NCBI RefSeq assembly: GCF_024320865.1
Contig: NZ_JANDBD010000001.1
Coordinates: 1-64,000 of the forward strand
Length of the DNA: 64,000 nucleotides
Source: Mycolicibacterium arenosum
GTDB taxonomy: Bacteria; Actinomycetota; Actinomycetes; Mycobacteriales; Mycobacteriaceae
Reading direction: 5' to 3'
The position numbers were made by a program, and so were the translations under genes. Positions 25,354 to 32,991 of this stretch are shown in pieces (the stretch's first letter is position 1; the number at the start of each line of letters is the position of its first letter). A model generated the notes under the pieces. That model did no database searches, was not told where the DNA came from, and saw only the letters and a program-made list of their open reading frames with translations.

Positions 25354-26246
25354 CCGCCCGTTTCGGGAATCAGGGTTGTACGGTCGCCCGTCTTATCGAG
25401 ATCGGCGGTCGCCGCGACGACGGTGTCCTGCTCGTTCAGCGGGCCCGGCTCCGCGTCGTCGGGCTCCAACTCGTCGTCGGGCTCCAGGTCATCGTCGTCG
25501 TCGGAGTCGTCCTGCGTCGGCGAGAAGTAGCCGAGCGCGAAGAACACCGCGGCGGTGATGCCCGCGATCAACAACCACGTCCCGGTGCGAGGCACCCACC
25601 AGCGTGCAACCGATGCGGTGAACGCCAACACGAGTCCGACGCCGATGCCGGGGGACAGCAGTCGCAATGCTCGCCGGAACCGGTTCATCGAAGTCTTGTG
25701 TCGCGCAATGGCAATCGCGGCGTCGATGATCGCCAGCGTCGTGAGCACCAGCAGCGCCAGCCCCAGTACGCCGTAGACCGACAGCAACGAGCCGCGGACG
25801 TCGGCGACGGTGTCGACCACCGCAACCACATCGCGGTCGGGATTGCGGACGACCACCTCGGTGTCCATCAGCCCGGTCGCCTGGCTCTTGAGATCGGTGA
25901 GGTCGAGGTCGTACTGCACGCTGCTGGTGGCACCGGGAGCGACGGTGAGCTCGACTCCGGTGCTGTAGCTGAAGAACGTCAGCCCCAGCACCTTCCCGAC
26001 CAGCTGCACCGAACCGATGTCGATCGGGGTCTGCCCGCCGTTGGTCACGTCGACCGTGACGTCGATACTCCTGTCGGGATACAGCGGAATCGGTTCGGCC
26101 GTCGCGGCGACGGCCACGTCGCGCCCGTCGACGGTCACCGTCGCCCTGATCGGTTGGTCCTCGGCGGCGGCTGCCGGTGCGCACACCAGCACGGCGGCGA
26201 TGCCGGCGGCGACTGCGGCGAGCGTCCTACGTGGTGGTCGGTGCAT
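25350..26246 (-). CDS. Secreted/membrane protein with beta domain and acidic tail (298 aa)
   Basis: Signal peptide at residues 1-28 (LAAVAAGIAAVLVCAPAAAA). Residues 35-135 look like an Ig-like beta fold (IDVTVDVTNGGQTPIDIGSV). Three hydrophobic helices follow at about 150-175, 195-212 and 218-238, then a very acidic low-complexity stretch (DDSDDDDDLEPDDELEPDDA) and a terminal LIPETGG. Function unknown. It overlaps the upstream gene by 20 nt, so the two are one operon. It converges on the kinase and might be a partner or substrate of it, which is inferred from position. Confidence 0.78.
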
Positions 26247-26877
26247 GGTTTCTCCTGCCCACGGTCCAATGCGACGCGATCCGGTGGCCGTAGATCCAGG
26301 CCACCACCATCGTGAAGATCAGGATCACGGTGAGCGCCTGTGTGCCCGGCTCCGCGCTGCTGGTGAGGAGCACCTGCGGGGACGCCGGCACCGGCAGCGG
26401 CGGGGCCGCCGGAGGCTCGGGAATCATCGGCTGCTCGACCGGCGCGGGCGCGATCGGGACGGCTACGGGAACCGCTACCGGGACCGGCGGTTCGACGATC
26501 ACGGGCACGTTGACGGGCTCGGGTGCGGGTGCGGGTTCGTACACGGGTGTCACCGGAATGACGACAGGCGGTGGCACGTCGGGAATCTCAGGTCTGCGCA
26601 CGACCACGGTCTGCCCGGTGACGGTCGACTCCACCACCGGGATCTTGGATTGGGATCCGCCCGGCCCACCGCCGCCACCCTTGCCGTCTGAGTCGGGGTT
26701 TCTCGAACTCGGAAAGTTCGGCAGGCCGGGGAAGTTGGGCGTGATGTTGACGTCTCCGTCACCACCGCCGGGCGCTGGCTCGGCGTACGCGACCGTCGGG
26801 CCGGCGGCGGTCACCGCGCCGAGGCCGATCACCGCGACGACAAGAGCATCACGGGCAATATCAATCGGTGAACGCAT
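26227..26877 (-). CDS. Secreted proline-rich protein with C-terminal anchor helix (216 aa)
   Basis: Signal peptide at the N-terminus (LVVAVIGLGAVTAAGPTVAY, cut near AYA). A Gly-rich part follows, then a long Pro/Val-rich region about 85-170 (PVPVAVPVAVPIAPAPVEQP), and a single helix near residues 185-205 (TVILIFTMVVAWIYG). The layout suggests an exported protein spanning the wall and anchored by its C-terminus. It is the first gene of a two-gene operon with the acidic-tail membrane protein. Function not recognised. Confidence 0.75.
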   Translation of the reverse strand: MRSPIDIARDALVVAVIGLGAVTAAGPTVAYAEPAPGGGDGDVNITPNFPGLPNFPSSRNPDSDGKGGGGGPGGSQSKIPVVESTVTGQTVVVRRPEIPDVPPPVVIPVTPVYEPAPAPEPVNVPVIVEPPVPVAVPVAVPIAPAPVEQPMIPEPPAAPPLPVPASPQVLLTSSAEPGTQALTVILIFTMVVAWIYGHRIASHWTVGRRNHAPTTT

Positions 26878-27320
26878 CAGGACTCCCTCCCCAGAGCGAC
26901 GAACCGTCCCGGAGGACGGACCTCGCGATCTTGATAGCTTGCTGTGAGTTTACGCCGCCTTGAGCGGAACCAAAATAGCCCTTGAGCTGCAGTTTCATGC
27001 GCATGGAATGCGTTCGTCCGGTGTTGCCGAAACGTCGCTCACGTAAATAGGCGGGCACACATCCGGCGCGGCACTGCACATTCGGCAAACGCATTCGACC
27101 CGTGCCGCTCCGGCCGGGCGGTCGGTGCCGGACGCTCAGCTCCCCGCTCATTCGCGCTCCTCGAAGGGCAGTAAGGCGTACATCGTCTTCTCGAAATTCG
27201 ACACGACGGATGCGGCTACCGATCCCAAGGTCGACACCCGGACGCGAGCACTCGTCAGGGGGCAGAGCGCACCACGCTCGGCAACCGAAGTGCACGGCAA
27301 CGGTACGTCTGTTCGACGGC

Positions 27321-27334
27321 GGGACTTTGGACCC
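27321..27334 (+). promoter_or_regulatory. DosR-box-like palindrome upstream of a secreted protein gene
   Basis: GGGACTTTGGACCC fits the conserved core (GGGNCNWWNGNCCC) of the mycobacterial DosR/DevR box. It lies 103 nt before the start at 27438. Similar cores occur at 57205 and 60873. The 560-bp gap 26878-27437 shows no gene that I can support. Confidence 0.6.
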
Positions 27335-27437
27335 TACTGTGGGCGCATCCTCGGTGATTGTCTTCTTGCTCCATACAGGTTTCGGCGTGTGATCGATGTG
27401 TCGACGCGGCGGAGCCGACTTCAAGTAGGGGGCAGTC

Positions 27438-27749
27438 GTGCTATCGAGACCGCGCTACCCGGGTTCAGGACTTGCACTCGGCTTCGCGTTCGCCGCCATC
27501 GTTTCCGCCGCGCCGGCCTCGGCGGATTGCACTAGCGCCGGTGCGGCGACAGTGTGTGCTCAAGGCAGTGTCCGGGGTGGTGGGCCGGACGCCCCCATCG
27601 CGGGGCCGGTTTATCCCTCCTATTGCGCAGACCCGTGGTACTGCGACGACGGCTGGGATATGGACGTGATCGTTGATCCGCGCCCGCCCAACATCGACAT
27701 CGGCCGCCCCGGCCGCCCCGGCGGAGGCGGCGGGATAGGCCCACGCTGA
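27438..27749 (+). CDS. Small secreted Gly/Pro/Cys protein (103 aa)
   Basis: Signal peptide (SGLALGFAFAAIVSAAPASA, cut before DCTSAG). The mature part has four Cys, likely two disulfides (DCTS, VCAQ, SYCADPWYCDD), and a Gly-rich tail (GRPGRPGGGGGIGP). The GTG start follows GGGGGC. It resembles small exported mycobacterial proteins of unknown function. A DosR-box-like site lies upstream. It is followed by a haemophore-type gene 45 nt downstream on the same strand. Confidence 0.7.
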   Translation: MLSRPRYPGSGLALGFAFAAIVSAAPASADCTSAGAATVCAQGSVRGGGPDAPIAGPVYPSYCADPWYCDDGWDMDVIVDPRPPNIDIGRPGRPGGGGGIGPR

Positions 27750-27794
27750 GCGGTGCCACTGTTCGACAACCACTGTCAATCAAGGAGTCATCTC

Positions 27795-28139
27795 ATGTTC
27801 TCTCGTAGCCTCATCGGAACCGCTGTCCTCGTCGGCGCAACGCTTGTCGGCACCGCGGCGACCGCTGCCGCTGATCCGCCGAATTGCACGGCCGCCGACC
27901 TCGCGGGCGTCATGTCGGGGGTGTCGGCGGGGACATCGGCCTATCTGTTCACCCACCCCGATGTGAACAACTTCTTCACCGGCCTCAAGGGGAAGAGCAG
28001 GGATCAGATGCGCGTGGACCTGGAGGCGTACATGGCGGCGAACCCGCAGGTGCGCGACGAGTTGAGGGCGGTCAGGCAGGCCGCCACCGATTTCCGTGAA
28101 CGCTGTGATGCGCCCCTGCCCGAGGCACCGCTGGGTTGA
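27795..28139 (+). CDS. MHB-family haem-binding secreted protein
   Basis: 114 aa. Signal peptide to about residue 28 (VLVGATLVGTAATAAA, cut before DPPNC). The mature domain has the haemophore pattern NCTAADLAGVMSGVSAGTSA then YLFTHPDVNNFF and ends with a second Cys (FRERC), giving one disulfide. The family (MHB; Rv0203 type) is a small helical domain thought to bind haem outside the membrane and hand it to MmpL3/MmpL11. The ATG follows AAGGAG. Family assignment is fairly sure; haem binding here is inferred. Confidence 0.82.
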   Translation: MFSRSLIGTAVLVGATLVGTAATAAADPPNCTAADLAGVMSGVSAGTSAYLFTHPDVNNFFTGLKGKSRDQMRVDLEAYMAANPQVRDELRAVRQAATDFRERCDAPLPEAPLG

Positions 28140-28209
28140 CGGCGCCGGGCGCGATCCCGCCGCAACCCACGGCCGTAGACTCCCCTCGTCGGCGCGAGAG
28201 GAGTCCGCC

Positions 28210-29109
28210 ATGCCGCAACCGGAACGCTGCGAGCACGAGATCGACCCCGGTCCCGTGCAGATCCAGCCGCGCAAGGTGCACTTCGACTTCTCCGACAGCC
28301 CGCTGCACTGGATTCCGGGGCACCCGGTCGCATCGGCGATGATCGGAATCCTCAACGTGGTGCTGCCGGCCGCCGAGCGCTGGTTCGTCGCCACCTACAA
28401 CGAGGCACTGCCGCTGGTCGACGATCCCAAACTCGCCGACGACATCCGCGGCTTCATCGGCCAGGAGGCCATCCACGCCGACGTCCACGAACGGGCGTTG
28501 CACGAGTTCATGGAGACCCGCGGCGTCGACCCGAAGCCGATGGTCGATCAGGTCGACTACATGTTCGCCCACGTGCTCGGACCGTCGCGGTCGACCAACC
28601 CGGAGCGCAGGCACAGCCAGCTGTGCAACCGGCTGTGGTTGATCGCCGCTCTCGAGCACTACACGGCGGTGCTCGGTGACTTCGCGCTGAACAGCACCTG
28701 GGACGAGTTCGGCGCCGACCCGACGTTCGTCGACGTCTTCCGGTGGCACGGCGCGGAGGAGGTCGAGCACCGGCACGTAGCGCACGACGTCGCCACCTAC
28801 TTCGACAACAGCTACTGGAGTCGGATCGGCGCGATGCTGATCGCCGTGTGCCTTCTCGTCTTCGGGTTCCAGCGCTTCCTGTGGTACCTGATCAAGAACG
28901 ATCCCGACGTCGACTTCGGCTGGCTGGGAATGCAGAAGCGCCGCTACGTGGACTCCAAGCTCGGGCTGCTGCCCACGTACCGAAAACTCGTCGGCACCAA
29001 CACCCTCACCTACTTCCGGCCGTCGTTCACACCCGACAGCATGGGATCGACGGCGCAGGCCGTCGCGTACCTGGCGAGCTCGCCTGCCGCCAGGGCGGCC
29101 CATCTGTGA
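28210..29109 (+). CDS. PF10118 metal-dependent hydrolase family protein, paired with a reductase
   Basis: 299 aa. Putative diiron ligands in order: GQEAIHADVHE (about residue 88), LIAALEHYTAVLGDF (about 146) and WHGAEEVEHRHVAHDV (about 180). A hydrophobic helix near 215-232 suggests membrane contact. It is a paralogue of the protein at 7355, with which it shares all three motifs. The ATG follows GAGGAG. Its stop overlaps the start of a ferredoxin-type reductase, so an oxygenase-type electron supply is likely, inferred from gene order. Confidence 0.87.
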   Translation: MPQPERCEHEIDPGPVQIQPRKVHFDFSDSPLHWIPGHPVASAMIGILNVVLPAAERWFVATYNEALPLVDDPKLADDIRGFIGQEAIHADVHERALHEFMETRGVDPKPMVDQVDYMFAHVLGPSRSTNPERRHSQLCNRLWLIAALEHYTAVLGDFALNSTWDEFGADPTFVDVFRWHGAEEVEHRHVAHDVATYFDNSYWSRIGAMLIAVCLLVFGFQRFLWYLIKNDPDVDFGWLGMQKRRYVDSKLGLLPTYRKLVGTNTLTYFRPSFTPDSMGSTAQAVAYLASSPAARAAHL

Positions 29110-30209
29110 TGGCGGTGTCCCCTCGGCGTTCCGGAGTGCCGCCCAGCGCGTCGGGCAGGACGCGCCACGACCCGCTGCTCGGCGCCGCACACGTTGCGCT
29201 CGCGGCCTTTTGGGGACTCACCGCCACCCTGCGCCGTCGCCGCCCCCGTCCCGGAGGCGACCGGACGCAGACGCTCGAGATCGCGGAACGTCGAGTCGTC
29301 GCCCGCGATCAGGACGTGGTTGCGCTCACCCTGGTGAACCCGCAGCGCGGGGAGTTGCCGCCGTGGTTTCCCGGTGCCCACATCGACGTTCACCTGCCGA
29401 GCGGTCGGGTCCGTCAATACTCGTTGAACGGCGATCCGCGGGTGCGCGACGCGTATCGCATTGCGGTGCGGCGCATCCCGACCGGAGGCGGCGGATCCAC
29501 CGAGGTGCACGACGCGCTCGTGGTCGGCTCGACGGTCACCACCTCTGGACCCCGCAACGCGTTCCCGCTGTCCGTTCCCGGCTTCGGGTCCCCGGCCCGC
29601 CGGTTCCGGTTCCTCGCGGGCGGGATCGGGATCACGCCGATTCTGCCGATGCTGCACGAGGCGGAGCGCCTCGGCGTCGACTGGTCGATGGTCTACACCG
29701 GCCGCAGCCGCGACAGCCTGCCCTTCCTCGACGACGTGCTGGCCTTCGGTGACCGGGTCGAGATCCGCACCGACGACGAGGCCGGCCTGCCGACTGCCGA
29801 CGACCTGCTCGGCGCCTGCCCCGACGGCACCTCCGTCTACGCGTGCGGTCCGGCGGCGATGCTGACCGCGGTGCGAAGCAGATTGGCCGGCCGACGCCAC
29901 GTCGAACTGCATTTCGAGCGATTCGCCGCGCCGCCGGTGGTGGACGGTCAGCCGTTCTCGGCGTGCATCGCCTCGACCGGCGACGTGGTCGACGTGGGCG
30001 CCGACGAGACGCTGCTGGCCGCGCTCCGGCGATCGCGCGTGGCGGTGCCCTACTCCTGTCAGCAGGGATTCTGCGGCACGTGCCGCACCGGGGTGCTCGG
30101 CGGAGAAGTCGACCACCGCGACACGCTGCTCACCGACCCCGAGCGTGCGGCCGGCGCGATGCTCGTGTGCGTGTCCCGATCCACGGAGCGGATCACCCTC
30201 GACCTCTGA
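29109..30209 (+). CDS. Ferredoxin reductase of the phthalate-dioxygenase-reductase type (366 aa)
   Basis: Three domains: flavin-binding barrel (RQYSLNGDP near residue 100), NAD(P)H-binding fold (FLAGGIGITPILPMLHEAE near 175, YACGPAAMLTAV near 245) and a C-terminal plant-type [2Fe-2S] domain with CQQGFCGTC ... C (near 317-350). A helix near residue 30 may touch the membrane. It moves electrons from NAD(P)H through FMN to a terminal oxygenase. The ATG overlaps the PF10118 stop by one base, which indicates a tight two-gene operon. Confidence 0.9.
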   Translation: MAVSPRRSGVPPSASGRTRHDPLLGAAHVALAAFWGLTATLRRRRPRPGGDRTQTLEIAERRVVARDQDVVALTLVNPQRGELPPWFPGAHIDVHLPSGRVRQYSLNGDPRVRDAYRIAVRRIPTGGGGSTEVHDALVVGSTVTTSGPRNAFPLSVPGFGSPARRFRFLAGGIGITPILPMLHEAERLGVDWSMVYTGRSRDSLPFLDDVLAFGDRVEIRTDDEAGLPTADDLLGACPDGTSVYACGPAAMLTAVRSRLAGRRHVELHFERFAAPPVVDGQPFSACIASTGDVVDVGADETLLAALRRSRVAVPYSCQQGFCGTCRTGVLGGEVDHRDTLLTDPERAAGAMLVCVSRSTERITLDL

Positions 30210-31926
30210 GTGCCGCGGCGAACGTCTCGTTGACGAAGGCGTCGCTGCAATCGTCGAGCGTGATGCGCGTGTGATTGGTCAGGCCGGGGGCGTACATCGC
30301 GAGAAGCTTGCCGTTCACGAGCGTCGTGGGGCAGGTGGGGTAGACCACCAGATCGGTCTCGGAGACGGCCCTCAACTCGTCGGCATCCGGTGTCGACACC
30401 GTGCGCCACGGATCGGCCGCGATGTGCAGTGACCGTGGCGCACCACGGTCCATCAGATAGGGGAACACGTTGTAGCTGGAGAGCGACCAGATCGTGTCGA
30501 ACCGCACGCCGGCACGCGCTTCCAAGGCGCGGATGGAGTCGATCGCCTCGTCCACTCCCAGAAGGTAGGACGCGTGGAAGTCCGGGTCGTGGAAGAGCAG
30601 GGGGCTGGGAGTGTCCTCGAGGTCGATGAAGTCCTCGTAGAACACCCGGTGTTCCGGATAGAAGGCCGTCATGTGTTCGACCCGAAGGGCGACGTCGGGG
30701 CGCAGGGCCACCTGACCGAGGCTCTTCAGGTTGTGGGTGTCCAGCGGAACCGTCACCGCCGAGCCGACGAACACGCGTGCGGCTCGACCGATGACCTCCA
30801 CCGGGGGCGGCAGCACCGCGGCCGCCACCAGAGCCGCCACCGTCAACCCGACGAGCGGCCGCGCGCGGAAGCGCCGCATCCTGAGGATCACGCGCAGGCA
30901 CACCGGCCAGATGAAGATGAGCGCTTGGCTACCGAGGTTCTGAGTTTCGAAGAAGAGCCCGGCGAAGAGCACCACCAGCAACCAGCACGCAGGGTGATTT
31001 ACGGCGGCGGAAAGCCTTGTTGCACTGCGGAATCGGAGAGCGGAACGCATGACGGACCCGAGCGTGCGCCGGTCCGCCCACAGCACCACCAGGGACAGCG
31101 CACCGATGGCGGCGAACATGCCGAAGTTGAGCGAGGCCGCCTGCAGGAACCGAGGAAGCAGTAGGGCCCTGTTGATGCCGACCAGTTCGGAGATGTCGCC
31201 GACGTAGTCGCCCACCAGTCCCGTCGTCAGTTCCAGTCCGGCCAGCAGCAGTGCGAACGCGGCCACCGCAGCCTGCACATTGCGGACCGTGAGTCGGCCC
31301 GCGAGGAAGGCGAAGCCGACGATCATCGCCGCAGTGAGGAATCCGGTGATCTTCACGAAGAACAGGGCGGACAGGGCGAACGTGACGATCATGGTCAGCA
31401 GGCGGCGGTTGCGGACGAAGACCAGAGCCGCCACCACGACGTACAGCAGTGAGCACACCTGCCGGTTGTAGATGCCGAACCCGTCCACTCCGGGGAGCGG
31501 GTAGTAGTCGATGGTGTTGAACGGGAGCAGCGCGAAGAGCAGGAACGGAATCAGCAGGGCGAATGCCGTTGCACGAGAACGCTTCGCGACGTCGTGCAGG
31601 ACCACCGCCAGCAGGGGTGCCGTGACGACGAGGATGGACCACTGCGCGAGGAGCACCGGCTGTCCGACCGGGAAGACCGTCAACCCGATCGCGAACAGGT
31701 AGTAGCCGAGTGGCCCGACGGGTGTCGCGAAGTCTCGTGCGGGCATCCCACCGTCGAAGATGCGGTTCGCCGCATCGAAGTACTGGTACACGTCGTGGTA
31801 CATCGCGCCGATCGTGACGACCTGCGGGGTCGTCAGCGCCAAGGCGACGATCAGCATCGTGACCAGCAGCACCGCGTTCGGGGACAGGAGCTCCCGCAGT
31901 CGGGACGGGGCCCGTTGGGCGTGCAT
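30193..31926 (-). CDS. Polytopic membrane protein, GT-C glycosyltransferase-like (577 aa)
   Basis: About ten to twelve hydrophobic helices fill residues 15-400 (AVLLVTMLIVALALTTPQVV, SILVVTAPLLAVVLH, and others). An early loop carries YHDVYQYFDAANR, which fits the acidic catalytic loop of GT-C enzymes. The C-terminal 170 residues are soluble and extracytoplasmic. It may move a sugar from a polyprenyl carrier to a cell-wall glycan or a protein; this is only a structural guess. ATG 31926 is chosen (TTG at 31956 also in frame). Its 3' end overlaps the reductase gene by 17 nt. Confidence 0.7.
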   Translation of the reverse strand: MHAQRAPSRLRELLSPNAVLLVTMLIVALALTTPQVVTIGAMYHDVYQYFDAANRIFDGGMPARDFATPVGPLGYYLFAIGLTVFPVGQPVLLAQWSILVVTAPLLAVVLHDVAKRSRATAFALLIPFLLFALLPFNTIDYYPLPGVDGFGIYNRQVCSLLYVVVAALVFVRNRRLLTMIVTFALSALFFVKITGFLTAAMIVGFAFLAGRLTVRNVQAAVAAFALLLAGLELTTGLVGDYVGDISELVGINRALLLPRFLQAASLNFGMFAAIGALSLVVLWADRRTLGSVMRSALRFRSATRLSAAVNHPACWLLVVLFAGLFFETQNLGSQALIFIWPVCLRVILRMRRFRARPLVGLTVAALVAAAVLPPPVEVIGRAARVFVGSAVTVPLDTHNLKSLGQVALRPDVALRVEHMTAFYPEHRVFYEDFIDLEDTPSPLLFHDPDFHASYLLGVDEAIDSIRALEARAGVRFDTIWSLSSYNVFPYLMDRGAPRSLHIAADPWRTVSTPDADELRAVSETDLVVYPTCPTTLVNGKLLAMYAPGLTNHTRITLDDCSDAFVNETFAAALRGRG

Positions 31927-32031
31927 TACCGCCACGGCCACCCCGCACCCCCTCAATACTGTCGGCGGCGCAATTATGGCCCTGCTGGTGCACTTTTAGC
32001 AAACACGTGGCCGGAGCCCGCGGATTACGGA

Positions 32032-32952
32032 TCAGTCGTCAGCCTGCGCGTCCTCGAGCAGTCGGTCGAAATCCGGGCCGGTGAACTCGGCGACCGCGCC
32101 GTCGTAACGTTCCATGGCCCATTCCCAGAAGTCGAAGTCCAGCGGACTGGAAGCGCTCTGGATGGCGCCCCACAGCGTCCACCCGTACTTGGAGACGATG
32201 CCCTGCAGTCGCGCGCGAGCGATCTTGTGGCGCAGGGTTTTTCCGTAGTACGTGCTGACGAGCTCATCGAGTTGGTCGAGCGACAGTCGGCACTCGCTCC
32301 AGATGTTGCCCAACTCGAAGCACGGGTCGTTGTTTCCGGAGTACTCGTAGTCGATGAGCCAGATCTTCTCGCCGTCGTCGACGAAGTTGCCCGCCAGCAG
32401 ATCGTTGTTACACGGCAGCGTGGACCGATCGGTTGCGGTCAGTACCCGCTCGATCGACGCGAACCGGTCCGCGTACTCGAGGTAGTCCGACGGGATGCGG
32501 AAGCCCTTGTCGAGAACCGTCTTCAGGTATTCCGGTTGGCGTTCGAACATGTCGAAGTCGTCGCGGAATCGCGGCCCGGCGTGCAATGCGCGGCAGGCCT
32601 GTGCTGCGCGGGTGATCACACCGGGACGCCCGAAGTCCTTGTTCTCCAAAGTGATTCCCTCGAGGTATCCGATCAGCAGGATGCCGAGGTCGGGCCGATA
32701 GTCGATGACAGGGGCGCCGACGCCCGCTTCCGCGGCGGCCTTGGTGTTGTGGAACTCGTTGTCGCGGTCGATGCCCAGCAGGTTGTTGCTGGTGTCGGTG
32801 CACCTCGCCACGTACGTCGCCGTGGATGTGGTGATCTTGACGTTGTAGTTGGTCAGGCCGCCGGAGAGTTCCTCCAGCTGTCGGGGCTGACCGGCGAGCG
32901 CGGGAAGCTGATCGAGGAGCGAGTGCAGCTGGTCATCGCCGAGAAACGCCAT
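32032..32952 (-). CDS. Choline/ethanolamine kinase-like phosphotransferase (306 aa)
   Basis: Aminoglycoside/choline-kinase fold: LSGGLTNYNVKI near residue 32 (nucleotide loop), catalytic CNNDLLAGNFV near residue 186 (normally HxD; Cys-Asn-Asn-Asp here) and metal-binding IDYEYSGNNDP near 206. The substrate is probably choline or another amino alcohol. ATG 32952 starts the conserved region. It lies 39 nt downstream of the dimethylglycine-dehydrogenase-like gene on the same strand, so a joint role in choline or betaine metabolism is plausible. Confidence 0.85.
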   Translation of the reverse strand: MAFLGDDQLHSLLDQLPALAGQPRQLEELSGGLTNYNVKITTSTATYVARCTDTSNNLLGIDRDNEFHNTKAAAEAGVGAPVIDYRPDLGILLIGYLEGITLENKDFGRPGVITRAAQACRALHAGPRFRDDFDMFERQPEYLKTVLDKGFRIPSDYLEYADRFASIERVLTATDRSTLPCNNDLLAGNFVDDGEKIWLIDYEYSGNNDPCFELGNIWSECRLSLDQLDELVSTYYGKTLRHKIARARLQGIVSKYGWTLWGAIQSASSPLDFDFWEWAMERYDGAVAEFTGPDFDRLLEDAQADD

Positions 32953-32991
32953 TCCCGACTGTCTCACGGGACGGTCGCCCGTGCGGCGCGA

